Source of the DNA: Cherax quadricarinatus | Lineage: Eukaryota > Arthropoda > Malacostraca > Decapoda > Parastacidae | Assembly: GCF_038502225.1 (NCBI RefSeq) | Contig: NC_091325.1 | Span: 29,288,459-29,352,458 of the forward strand | Length of the DNA: 64,000 bases | Direction: 5' to 3' | Shown: positions 11,683-22,639 of the stretch, in pieces | How positions within the stretch are numbered: position 1 is the first letter of the stretch | How the letters are laid out: each line of letters begins with the position of its first letter | Made by a program: the position numbers and the translations under genes | Notes under the pieces: generated by a model | Databases searched by the model: none | The model's input: only the letters and a program-made list of their open reading frames with translations | What the model was told of the DNA's origin: nothing

Positions 11683-11736
11683 ACCCGTCCTCATCCCAAT
11701 ACCCGTCCTCATCCCAATACCCGTCCTCATCCCAAT
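11683..11736. repeat. 18-bp unit, three perfect copies
   Basis: ACCCGTCCTCATCCCAAT is present three times head to tail. It lies between the Penelope-like element 1 arm and the P450 exon, 22 bases from the splice donor (11758-11759). Confidence 0.95.
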
Positions 11737-11759
11737 ATCCCAAAGCACCCAAATTTTAC

Positions 11760-11878
11760 CTTTTGGGATGAAGTAACCATGAAGATTTACGTCCCCGGAG
11801 GTCTGGTGGGGAATACCCTGAGGTACGAGGTCTGCCATCCTCTGCACCTCGTATATGACAGCTGTAGTGTAGGGCAAG
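11760..11878 (-). CDS. Cytochrome P450 (CYP2 clan), K-helix exon
   Basis: This is the third visible exon of a host P450, a heme monooxygenase normally anchored in the endoplasmic reticulum. The 119-bp minus-strand exon starts after a TACAG acceptor (AG at 11879-11880) and stops at a G|GTAAAA donor (GT at 11758-11759). It reads [20 protein letters not shown] then [23 protein letters not shown] is the invariant K-helix ExxR that stabilises the heme-binding core, and GYFIPKG is the usual CYP2-clan sequence before the next intron. It enters in phase 2, exactly as the exon at 15243-15423 leaves, and exits in phase 1. The join across the two exons (SLDQMD then SLPYTTA) has the same length as in vertebrate CYP2U1 from memory. 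No stop or frameshift is seen. The heme-binding Cys exon is not in this window. Confidence 0.85.
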
Positions 11879-12379
11879 CTGTACCGCCACACAAAATACT
11901 TTATTATTAGTAAAATGTATGATAATCTGCGATTAGTGGACGGAGGAACGAGTCTACTACACTGCATGAGCTGAAATATCATCATGAGTTCACTGCTTCA
12001 TAAAATATCTGTATCTATAAATATAGCCTGATATCTACGTTGATTTTGAGGGATTAAAATCAGCTTGTAAAGCCGTTTCAGTATTATATAGTTGCACTAG
12101 AGGGAAGATCTGGGGAAGAATTATCTGGAAACTAAAACAATGTTAATGACTTATAATAATAATTATGATCACAACAAGAAGTATACTATCCCGGGGAGGA
12201 TCTGGGATCTCTGACAAGTATAACAATATTGGTAACTTATAATAAAAACAATCATAGTAGGAACTACTCATATTGATGTAAACATCTGAGATATTAGTCT
12301 CTGGCAACAACAACAGTCTCACTCCTTATGATAGAATATTAATAAATAATAATACAATGTAGCTAGAGATATTTTAACA
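11879..12379. other. P450 intron segment, no feature recognised
   Basis: AT-rich sequence between the P450 exon and Penelope-like element 2. No open frame, repeat or RNA gene is supported. Confidence 0.6.
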
Positions 12380-12502
12380 ATACACAAATAACCCGCACAT
12401 AGAAGAGAGGAGCTTACGACGACGTTCCGGTCCGACTTGGACCATTTACAAAGTCACACTAACCAGAAGTGGAGCAGGACACCTATATATAGGCAGGAAG
12501 AG

Positions 12503-12507
<5 letters not shown>

Positions 12508-12578
<71 letters not shown>

Positions 12579-12597
12579 TAGTAGTGGTAGTAGTGGG
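12508..12597. repeat. (TAG/TGG)n trinucleotide microsatellite
   Basis: GTAGTAGTAG-type repeats with TGG variants, in the left arm of Penelope-like element 2. It is the mirror of the longer CTA tract at 14318-14572, and it yields poly-valine artefact frames. Confidence 0.95.
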
Positions 12598-13312
12598 GAA
12601 TAAGGAGGAGGAGCCAGTCAAATACAAAGAAAGGGGAGTACTGCAAGGGAGCTAGGTGCCCACAGAGGGAAAGTGCACAGAGGTGGGTGAATGGGGTGAA
12701 ATAAATAATGAAGGAACAGAAACACGAGACAGAGGAAAGAAAGACAACCCAGAGGAGAAAAAGGAAAGAGGAAAGGGGAAGAGGGAGAAGAAGAAAAAGA
12801 AAAAGAAAAAATGAGTAGACAGGTTAAGTCACAGGTGTTCTGAAGTTTGGAGCATTTTACAATGTAGTGGGAGAGGAAGGCATCTACAGAGACGAAGCCA
12901 GGACTAAGATTCATACAAGAAAAGTTGTGTATTAGAGAGGATTCAACTAGATGGCGACTGTTAAAGTTGGAAGTAGGGAAGACAGTTGTAGTAGAAGACC
13001 AGTCAATAGGATGGCTGTGATCTCTGACGTGACAGAACAGAGCATTGTTAGTGTCGGCAAGCCTAACACTATTTTTGTGCTCTCTAAGTCTGTCAGAAAG
13101 AGATCGACCAGTTTCTCCGAAGTACTGAAGAGGACAGGAGGAGCAAGAAATAGAGTAGACACCAGGAACATCTGTAGAGGGAGGAGAGGTATGAACGAGA
13201 TTAGTGCGAAGAGTGTTAGTCTCATGACTCCAGTCTCTTCCAATCTTTTCTTGAAGCTCTTAATAATCTTGCCCCTTCCATTAAGTTTAAAGCTGAATGG
13301 GAATCTAATTCC

Positions 13313-14059
13313 TTGCTTTCTTTCCTTGATGTCCATGTCCACCGCTCAGATACAGGTTTTTTCTTTTCCGTTTACCGCAAACCTATGCACAGTGGCATGT
13401 ACATTCACTACTTTTCCTATCATGCTTCCCCTGTCAAGAAAAGTGTTCTTATCTCCCTCTTTCTCAGTGCCCTCCACATCTGTGATCCTCAGTTCCTTCC
13501 AGCAGAAATTTCCACTCTTCATAACTCATTTTCCCGTCTTGGCTACCCTTCCCATTTCATAGACCCTGCCCTCTCACGTGCTAAACGTAATTTCTTCTCT
13601 CCCAAACTCTCTACTCCTGGGAAATCTGTCCTCTGCCTTCCCTTCATTTCCGGTCTTTCTAATCTCAACAGTTCTCTCCGTCCCTTAGACATCAAGCTTA
13701 CCTTCCGCCAGACTAACACTCTTCGCACTAATCTCGTTCATACCTCTCCTCCCTCTACAGATGTTCCTGGTGTCTACTCTATTTCTTGCTCCTACTGTCA
13801 TCTTCAGTACTTCGGAGAAACTGGTCGATCTCTTTCTGACAGACTTAGGGAGCACAAAAATAGTGTTAGGCTTGCCGACAGAGATCATAGCCATCCTATT
13901 GACTGGTCTTCTACTAAAACTGTCTTCCCTACTTCCAACTTTAACAGTCGCCGTCTAGTTGAATCCTCACTAATACACAACTTTCCTTGTATGAATCTTA
14001 GCCCTGGCTTCGTCTCTGTAGATGCCTTCCTCTCCCACTACATTGTAAAATGCTCCTAA
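13313..14059 (+). pseudogene. Penelope-like RT C-terminus plus GIY-YIG endonuclease
   Basis: A continuous 248-codon frame. Residues 1-30 match the end of a Penelope RT: FLDVHVHRSDTGFFFSVYRK then PMHSGMYIHYFSYH. Around residues 150-200 comes the GIY-YIG endonuclease: GVYSISCSYC, QYFGETGRSLSDRLREHK, then DHSHPIDW and FNSRRLVESSLIHN. The spacing with GVYS and YFGETG fits Penelope-like elements and includes an Arg in RLREH and a Glu in RRLVESSLI. The catalytic RT fingers and palm are missing upstream, because the frame begins inside RT at the inversion centre. It is a truncated retroelement gene that still keeps an intact endonuclease frame. Confidence 0.8.
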
Positions 14060-14317
14060 ACTTCAGAACACCCGTGACTTAACCTGACTCTTCATTTTTT
14101 CTTTTTCTTTTTCTTCTCCCTCTTCCCCTTTCCTCTTTCCTTTTTCTCCTCTGGGTTGTCTTACTTTCTTCTGTCTCGTGTTTGTGTTCCTTCATTATTT
14201 ATTTCACCACTTCCCCTTTCACCCACCTCTGTGCACTTTCTCTCCCTCTGTGGGCACCAAGCTCCCTTGCAGTGCTTCCTTTCTTTGTATTTGACTGGCT
14301 CCTCCTCCTTATTCCCC

Positions 14318-14572
14318 ACTACTACCACTACCACTATTACTCTACTACTACTTCTACTACTACCACTACTACTACCATTACTACTACTACTACTACTACT
14401 ACTACTACCACTGCCACCACCACCACCACTACTACTACTATTACTACTACTACTTCCACTACTACTACTACTGCTACTACTACTACTACTACTACTACTA
14501 CCACTACTATTACTACTGCTACTACTACTACTACTACTACTACTACTGCTACTACTACTACTACCACCACTA
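14318..14572. repeat. (CTA)n trinucleotide microsatellite
   Basis: About 250 bp of CTA/CCA/TTA trinucleotides in the right arm of Penelope-like element 2, complementary to 12508-12597. Poly-Thr and poly-Leu frames here are artefacts. Confidence 0.95.
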
Positions 14573-14686
14573 CCTCTTCCTGCCTATATATAGCCGTCAT
14601 GCTCCACTTCTGATTAGTGTGACTTTGTAAATGGTCCAAGTCGGACCGAAACGTCGTCGTAAGCTTCTCTCTTCTATGTGCGGGTT

Positions 14687-14871
14687 GACTTGACTTAAGA
14701 AATCGTAATGACACGATTGCAAACAAACCATACCCCCGGCCGGGATTGAACCCGCGATCATAGAGTCTCAAAACTCCAGCCCGTCGCGTTAGCTGGTCTA
14801 GTGGCTAACGCGACGGGCTGGAGTTTTGAGACTCTATGACCGCGGGTTCAATCCCGGCCGGGGGTATGGTT
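14687..14871 (-). mobile_element. tRNA-derived SINE with inverted head, 12-bp target duplication
   Basis: An insertion flanked by perfect TATGTGCGGGTT copies at 14675-14686 and 14872-14883. Inside, 14728-14796 and 14804-14871 form an almost perfect hairpin (one mismatch noted) with a 7-10 base loop. Each arm holds a tRNA-like segment with box B GGGTTCAATCCC. The loop and right arm give a box A-like TGGTCTAGTGG on plus. Beyond the left arm a short body follows on the minus strand, with the stem AATCGT-GTCATT-ACGATT (14701-14718). This is a head-to-head SINE dimer or a SINE with a fold-back cDNA end. Confidence 0.75.
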
Positions 14872-15242
14872 TATGTGCGGGTTATTTGTGTATCGTTCCA
14901 GTCACGGTATTGTGCCTCTTTTTGTTATTATATTTTAAAAAAATTTTTGGAAACATCTTTTGATAAGCATAACTATTTTGCGTATGTTGGAGTGTATTCT
15001 GTAAGCACGAGTTATCATGCTCACATCGTCGATCCAGAGAGACACGGCGGCGATGATCACGGGCCCATCAGCACTAGACATCAATTAATATGTACAGATT
15101 TCAACATGAAAAAAATTAAGAATTCTAGTGAATGTCTCATAATTCACTGAATTACATTTGTTCTTTTTTCATTTAATTAAACTGACTATCTCCAGATACC
15201 CATACAGGTTGAACGCTTCCTCTTAAAGATCACAACATATAC

Positions 15243-15423
15243 CTGTCCATTTGATCGAGGGAGGGAAGGTTGTCTCGTCCCACAACTAGGTCCAGCTCCT
15301 TCTGCATTCGTCTCTGTGCCTCAGGGTTAAGCGAGAGAAAGTAAACAGCCCACCATAGAGTCGAAGATGTTGTCTCACTCCCACCCAAAAACAGCTCCAG
15401 GATGTTGGCCTTCATGTGAGCCA
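15243..15423 (-). CDS. Cytochrome P450 (CYP2 clan), I-helix exon
   Basis: A 181-bp minus-strand exon between a CTGTCAG acceptor (AG at 15424-15425) and an ACAG|GTATAT donor (GT at 15241-15242). It reads ANILELFLGGSETTSSTLWW then FLSLNPEAQRRMQKELD, ending PSLDQMD. GGSETTSS is the I-helix oxygen-activation motif ([AG]-G-x-[DE]-T-T), with Gly in place of the common first Ala. It enters in phase 1, matching the exon at 33608-33728, so the split codon makes ATG (Met). It exits in phase 2, matching 11760-11878. The upstream intron is 18.2 kb and begins with a CA microsatellite 85 bp away. The exon is fully open and shows no sign of decay. CYP2-clan placement is inferred from motif spacing; the subfamily is not called. 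Confidence 0.88.
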
Positions 15424-15507
15424 CTGACAGACACGGACAAAACACATTCATTAAGTATATACATAATGAAGACAGTAAATTTATTTACTATACTTGTCAT
15501 TAAGACA

Positions 15508-15762
<255 letters not shown>

Positions 15763-15779
15763 CACACACATATGCACTA

Positions 15780-18705
15780 AAAAATAAAGATGAGAACCCA
15801 GAGGGAAAGTCGAAAACTCAGGGGGTCAGAGGAAGATGGGTGTGAAAAGGAACAATGGATGGAAAAGCAATGTAACAGGATGGAACAAGAGTGGGAAAGC
15901 AAACTAGGCGAGCTTTCTATAAGAAAGAAAAAGAGGATGGAAGCAGAAAAAAAGAAATGGGAGTCGTGAGCTGAAGCCAAGATATGGCCCTGCATGATGA
16001 GGTAAATATGCTGCAGTGAGTTATAAGGCCAGTGCCCAGAGGAGACATGGAATCTGAAGCATGTTCACCCTTATTAAATAAAGGACCCAATGGTAGGGAA
16101 AGATACAAGATTTATGCTAAGGCCCTATCAGGCCACCAAGCAAGGCTGAGGGATGAAAGGGGTGAGCTGTTGGGCACAGTGACAGGAGAAAGTTTGGGGG
16201 TGCAGGTAGAGAAGATGACAGGTCCCATGCAGAGGCATGACCAAGCCACTAAGAGTTACAGGAAATAATAATGGGGTACGATGGCTATGTACAAATGGGA
16301 CCCAGAGACACAAAGGGAAAGGCAATGGGAGGAGGAGAGGGAGAGGTCAGTCTTTATTCATAGGCTTCAGGAGACTTAAAAAATAAGAGATCGATAATAT
16401 CATCAAACAGGCGAGGAGGACATGACTGAGATAATATATTTTCAGAGAATAGAGGGATACTCAAAGGGAAGAAATTTGCCTGTCACACTGATTTTGAAGA
16501 CACAAGCGGCATGGAACAGGATCCTGCAGGATAAACCATGGCTAAAGGAATCAACATACAAAAGAGCATTCATAGACTGCGATAGATCAAGAACAGAGTA
16601 ACAGCAGCTGAGAGAGAGCAGACAGAAACGAAAGGGACTTGAAAGAGAGATAAGGGTAGAATCAGCACAGGACAATCAGTGCTGGGCAGATTAATAAGCG
16701 CAAACATACACACAACAACTCTGAGGACCCCAGAGCCAAACACACTATCCCAATACAAGCCACAATCCACAATCACAGCCCCCACCCACACTATGCAATG
16801 GAATTCCACAGCATCCTGGCAGGTCCCTCACTCCTCCAAACCCTACAATCCCCCCTAGAATACAGTATTGGAGAGGAAACTGTAGGGATGGTACACCAGC
16901 GCTAATGGAATAACGGAAAAGTGGGAGTGGCACGAATAAAGAGGCATCCCCAGACATCATAGCTCTCACGAAAACCAGGCTCACAGGAATGATAACAGAT
17001 GCCATCTTTCCAACTGGATATCAGATCCTGAGGGGGGACAGAGGGAACAGAAGGGGTGGAGGAGTGGCACTGCTCATGAAAAACAAATGAGATTTTGAGG
17101 AGCTGGAGAGAGGAGACAGAGGATAAGCAAAAGACAACAGAAAAGAGGCACTTCAGTCTGGAGGTCCCAAGGTGGCAGTTGTGATGTAAAATAACCCACC
17201 ACAGAACAGCAGGAGGCCAAGAGAAGAATATGATGAGAGTAACTGAGCAATGGTGGACACACTGGCTGAAGTGGCCAGAAGGGTCCATATGGGCAGAGCA
17301 AAGCTTGTGGTTGTTGGTGACTTCAAACAATGAAATCGACTGGGAAAGCCTGGAACCACACAGGGGACAGAAACGTGGAGTGCTAAGATGTTGGAAGTCA
17401 TACTAGAAAACCTCATACATCAACACATTAAAGACACTACCAGAGAGAAAGGAGAGGAAGAACCAGCAAGACTGGATCTAATGTTCATGTTGAGTTGTGC
17501 AGATACTGAGGACTTCACATATGAAAGCCCCTTTCGAGTTAATGATCACGTGGTTCTAAGCTTTGAGAGTTACAAATGCAGTAGGAAGCACGAAGAGCAA
17601 CACGAATGAAGCCACACAAGGTTTAGTGTGACTGAGAACTGGCAGAGAAATCAGTAATTGAGATGGTGGAATATGTGACAATAATATGCAAGGCAGCAGT
17701 GGAGAGGTTTGTGCTCCCTTGGCTTACTCAAAAGTGTAGAGAGGCTAAAACCAAGTGCACTAGAGTATGGAAGAAGTATAGAAGGCAAGGGACCCGGGAA
17801 AATAAGGAGAGAAGTCGAAGAGAAAGAACTGAATATACACAGGTAAGCAGGGAGGCCCAACGAGAATGCGAAAATGACATTGCAGAGAAAGCCAAGTCTG
17901 GCCCAAAGCTGTTGTACAGTCACATCAGAATGAAAACAACAGTCAAAGACCAGGTAATCAGGCTGATGAAGGAAGGAGGGAACTTTACAAGAGACAGCCT
18001 TGAAGTATGTGTGAAGCTCAACATGAGATTCAAAGAAGTATTCACAGTGGAGACAGAAGAACTCCAGGAAGACGAAGATGAAGGATTGACCAAGTGATGG
18101 ACAAGATACATACAATCGAGGAGGAGGTGAAGAGGCTGCTAAGCGAGCTAGATACTGTCTACAAGGCTATGGGGCTGGATAACATTTCTCTGTAGGTCCT
18201 TTGAGAGAGAGCAAAGGCGCTCTGTGCATAATTAACAATACTCTTCAACACATCTATCGAAACAGGGCGACTACTTGAGGTATAAAAGACAGCAAATATC
18301 GTCCCAATTTTTGAAAAAGGAGACAGACACGCAGAAATAAACTACAGACCAGTGTCACTGATATGTGTGCAAGTCATAAAGAAGATTATCAGGAGAAGAG
18401 TGGTGGACCTCCTAGAAAGGCGTGAGCTTATCAACGACAACCACCACGGATTTAAGGACGAGAAATCCTGCGTCACAAACTTACAGGAATTCTATGACAA
18501 TGTGAAATCAGTAAGACAAGAGAGAGGGAGAGGTGGGTAAATTGCGTTTTCTTAGACTGTAAGAAGGCTTTTCACACTGTTGCACACATTTTCTCCAGCA
18601 AAAGCTGGAGGACCAAGCAGGTCCAGGCACTGCAATAGATTAGAGAATAATTGACGGGAAGGCATCAGCTAGTCATATGTGACGAGGTGTTAGAGTGGGT
18701 GGGAG
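15780..18705 (+). mobile_element. CR1-like LINE copy A (3' end missing)
   Basis: A heavily mutated copy. It has an ORF1-like region (about 15786-16700), an apurinic-type endonuclease region (about 16900-17560: ITDAIFPTGYQILRGDR, then GGGVALLMKNK) and the N-terminal half of RT (about 17650-18705). RT words include NYRPVSLICVQVIKKIIRR and NDNHHGFKDEKSCVTNLQEF. There are many stops and frameshifts. It stops abruptly at ...LTGRHQLVICDEVLEWVG, where copy B begins inside ORF1. The RT catalytic box and the 3' UTR are absent. Confidence 0.8.
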
Positions 18706-19415
18706 ATACAACTTATGCTAAGGTCATATCAGCCTGCCAAGCAGGGCTAAGGAGTGAGAGGGGAGACCAGCTGGGCACAGATGGAGAGGGTGATAAGTCA
18801 AATGCAGAGGCACAACCATGCTACCAAGAGCTACTGGAAAAACCAAGGGAGAAAATGGCAATGTACAGACAGGAACCAGAGTCAGAGAGGGAAAGGCAAT
18901 GGGAGGAGGAAAGGGCAAAGTCAGTGTTTATTCATGGGCTTCAGGAAAGTGAGGGAAGGACTCACACTGAAAGACAACAGGCAGAAAGAAATGAGATTGA
19001 GACCATCATCACAGAAATAGGTGAAGAGGACATATCCAAGACTGTAAAATTTCAGAGAATAGGGGGGTACTTGAAGGGGAGAAAACAATCAATCAAGCTG
19101 ATTTTCAGGACAGAAACAGTACAGAACAGGATCCTCCAAGAGAAACCATGGTTGAAGTACTTGGCAGAGTACAAAATGTTGTTCCTTGACAGAGACAGAA
19201 AACAAACAAAACGACAGCAGCTGAGGGAGAGGACACAAAAGCGAGAGGACCTAGGAAGGGAGACAAGGACAGAAATAGCAGAGGACAACCAGAGCAGGGC
19301 AGAACAACAAGAGCAAGCACACACAGAACCATCTCCAAACCCAGGCAACCTATCACGCCATCCCAACAAAAACTACAATCCACACTCACAGCTCCCACCT
19401 AACACTCAGCTATAG
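18706..19415 (+). pseudogene. LINE ORF1-like protein, C-terminal part (copy B)
   Basis: An open frame of about 237 codons. It includes SVFIHGLQESEGRTHTERQQ, then ISKTVKFQRIGGYLKGRKQS and IKLIFRTETVQNRILQ. A basic Arg/Lys/Gln-rich stretch (KRQQLRERTQKREDL) and a Pro/Asn-rich end follow. The pattern fits CR1/Jockey-group ORF1 nucleic-acid-binding proteins, though no zinc knuckle is visible. An ATG at 18651 belongs to copy A's RT sequence, so the longest frame is a chimera of A's RT and B's ORF1. Confidence 0.65.
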
Positions 19416-22218
19416 AATCCCACAGTACACTACCAGGTCCCCCACCCTCACAGACCCCCCAAAACACAATGTTGTAGAGGAAACTGAAGGTATGGTACAT
19501 AAACACTGATGGAATAACACAAGTGGGAGGAGTGGCACAAAAGAGTCAAAGAGGCATCACTGGACATCATAGCTCTCACAGAAACCAAGCTCACAGCTAT
19601 GATAACAGAAGATCCCAAGGTCGTAATTGCAGTGATGTATAACCCACCACAGAACAGCAGGAGGCCAAGGGAAGAGTATGATGAAAGCAATAGAGCGATG
19701 GCTGATACACTGGCTGCAGTGGCCAGAAGGGCTCATGCAAGCAGGGTAAAACTACCGATCATGAGTGACCTGAGCCGTAAAGAAATCGATTGGGAGAACT
19801 TGGAGCCACATGGAGGCCAAGATACGTGGAGGGCTAAGATGGTGGAAGAACTACTGGAAAACTTCATATACCAAAACTACCAGAGAGAGAGAAAAGGGCA
19901 AACTAGCAAGACTAGACCTAGTATTCATCTTGAGTAGTGCAGATATTGATGACATCACATATGAAAGACCCCTTGGGGCCAGCAATCATGTGGTTTTAAG
20001 GTTCGAATACACAGTAGAGATACAAGTGGAGGGGAAAGCAAAAAGGGCTGGGCAAATGAAGCCAAACTACAAGAAAGGGGACTATGCGGGAATGAAGAAC
20101 TTCCTGAAAGGGGTTCAGTGGGACAGAGAACTGGCAGGGAAGTCAGTAAACGAGATGATGGAATATGTAAGAACAATATGCAAAGAAGCCAAGGAGAGGT
20201 TTGTACCCAAGGGTAAAAGGAATAATAAAAAAGCCAGGATGAGGCCATGGTTCACCCAAAGGGGCAGAGAGGCAAAAACCAAGGGAATGGAAGAAGTATG
20301 GAAGGCAAAGGACCCAGGAAAATAAGGAGAGCAGTAGTAGAGCCAGAAATGAATATGCACTGGTAAGAAGGGAGGCCCAACGACAATATGAAAATAACAT
20401 AGCAGCGAAAGCCAAATCTGACCTGAAGCTGTTATACAGTCACATCAGGAGGAAAACAACAGTCAAAGACCAGGTAATCAGGCTAAGGATGGAAGGAGGA
20501 GAGACACAAAGAAACGATTGTGAAGTATGCGAGGAACTCAACAGGAGATTCAAAGAAGTGTTCACAGAGGAGACAGAAGGGGTTCCAGAAAGACAGAGGT
20601 GGGGTACACCACCAAGTGTTGGACACAGTACACACAACCGAGGAAGAAGTGAAGAGGCTTCTGAGTGAGCTAGATACCTCAAAGGCGATGGGGCTGGATA
20701 ACATCTCTCCATGGGTCCTGAGGGAGGGAGCAGAGTCACTATGTGCACCCCTAACAACAATATTCAATACATCTATCGAAACAGGAAGATTACCTGAGGC
20801 ATGACAGACAGCAAATGTAGTCCCAATTTTTAGAAAAAAGAGACAGACATGAAGCACTAAACTACAGACCAGTGTCACTGACATGTATAGTATGCAAATT
20901 CATGGAGAAGATTATCAGGAGATGAGTGGCAGAACACCTAGAAAGGAATGAGCTCATCAACATGAGCCATCACGGTTTCAGGGATGGGAAATCCTGTGTC
21001 ACAAACCTACTAGAATTCTCTGACAGAGTGACAGCAGTAAGACAAGAGAGAGAGGGGTGGGTAGATTGCATTTTCTTGGACTGTAAGAAGGCATTTGACA
21101 CACTTCCACACAAGAGATTAGTGCAAAAACTGGAGGGCCAGGCAAGAATAACAGGGAAGGCACTACAATGAATCAGGAAATACTTGTCAGGAAGACAGCA
21201 GCGAGGCATGGTACATGGCGAGGTGTCAGAGTGGGCACCTCTGATGAGTGGGGTTCCACAGGAGTCAGTCCTAGGACCAGTGTTGTTTCTGGTATTTATG
21301 TATGACCTGGAGGAAGGAATAGACTCTGAAGTGTCCTTGTTTACAGATGATGTGAAGTTAATGAGAAGAATTCAATCGGACGAAGACAAGGCAGAACTAC
21401 AAAGGGATCTGGACAGGCTGCAGACCTGGTCCAGCAATTGGCTCCTGGAGTTCAACCCTACCAAGTGCAAAGTCATGAAGATTTGAGAGGGGCAAAGAAG
21501 ACCGCAGATGGTGTAGAATCTAGGGGGCCTGAGACTACAAATCTCACTCAAGAAAAAAGATCTTAGGGTGAGTATAACACCAGGCACATTTCCTGAGGCG
21601 CACATCAACCAAATAGCTGCTGCAGCACATGAGCGCCTAGCAAACCTCAGAACAGCATTCCAACATCTGAATAAGGAATCATCAGGACCCTGTACACCGT
21701 GTACGTTAGGCCAATATTGGAGTATGCAGCACCAGTTTGGAACCCTCACCTAGCCAAGCACGTCAAGAAACTAGAGAAAGTGCAAAGGTTTGCAACAAGA
21801 CTAGTCCCAGAGCTAAAGAGTATGTCCTACGAGAAGTGGTTAAAGGAAATCGACCTGACGACACTGGAGGACAGGAGAGATGGGGGGACATGATAACGAC
21901 AAATAAAATACTAAGAGGAATTGACAAGGTGGACAGAGGCAGAATGTTCCAGAGATGGGACACAGCAACAAGGGGACAGGGGACACAGTTGGAAGCTGAA
22001 GATTCAGATGAATCACAGAGATGTTAGGAAGTATTTCTTAAGTCACAGAGTAGTCAGGAAGTGGAAAAGTTTGGGAAGGGATGTAGTGGAGGCAAGATCC
22101 ATTCATAGCTTTAAGAAGATGTATGACAAAGCTCTTGGTGCAGGGAGAGTGACCCAGTAGCGACCAGTAAAGAGGCGGGGCTAGGAGCTATGACTCGACC
22201 CCTGCAAACACAATTAGG
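18706..22218 (+). mobile_element. CR1-like LINE copy B, 5' truncated, with its 3' end
   Basis: Starts inside ORF1 and runs to the family's 3' end, CAATTAGGTGAGTAC followed by (CA)n. The endonuclease is shortened: sequence between ATAACAGA and GATCCCAAGG that is present in copy A is missing. It retains MSDLSRKEIDWENLEP, which corresponds to the GDFNHREIDW box of other copies with the catalytic GDFN altered. RT (about 20560-21880) has SKAMGLDNISPWVLREGAE, NYRPVSLTCIVCKFMEK, FLDCKKAFDTLPHKRL and an LFTDDVKL catalytic box. Stops and frame changes occur throughout, so it is inactive. Confidence 0.85.
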
Positions 22219-22545
<327 letters not shown>

Positions 22546-22639
22546 CACAAGACGAAAGGACGATACTGAAAGAGAGTGCAAAAACGAAAGGAGGAATGGG
22601 AGGAAATGACAAAAAAAAAAAACAGAATAAACCAGGCAC

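Larger units (their letters stand above)
12380..14927 (+). mobile_element. Penelope-like element 2 with a long inverted repeat
   Basis: A plus-strand Penelope-like ORF (13313-14059) and its 3' region are mirrored upstream. The left arm, about 12380-13222, is the reverse complement of the right arm, about 13712-14898, with a ~490-bp centre. The arms include GGACCATTTACAAAGTCACA near both ends, the word GTCGTCGTAAG, CTATATATAGGC, and a trinucleotide microsatellite on each side. The right end continues to about 14927 (GGTATTGTGCC). A SINE sits in the right arm at 14687-14871. Inverted or tandem end duplications are known for Penelope-like elements; the arm length here is large. Confidence 0.75.

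Noticed and set aside
1..11759. P450 heme-binding exon left of 11760
   Set aside because: Looked for an FxxGxxxCxG-type block on the minus strand and saw none in the available sequence; it should lie beyond the window.
12437..12655. Poly-Val, poly-Leu and poly-Thr frames at 12.4-12.7 and 14.2-14.8 kb
   Set aside because: Translations of the trinucleotide tracts in Penelope-like element 2.
14804..14871. Functional tRNA gene
   Set aside because: Box A and B words are present, but the 5' acceptor strand is replaced by the inverted copy and the cloverleaf cannot be completed. It is part of a SINE.
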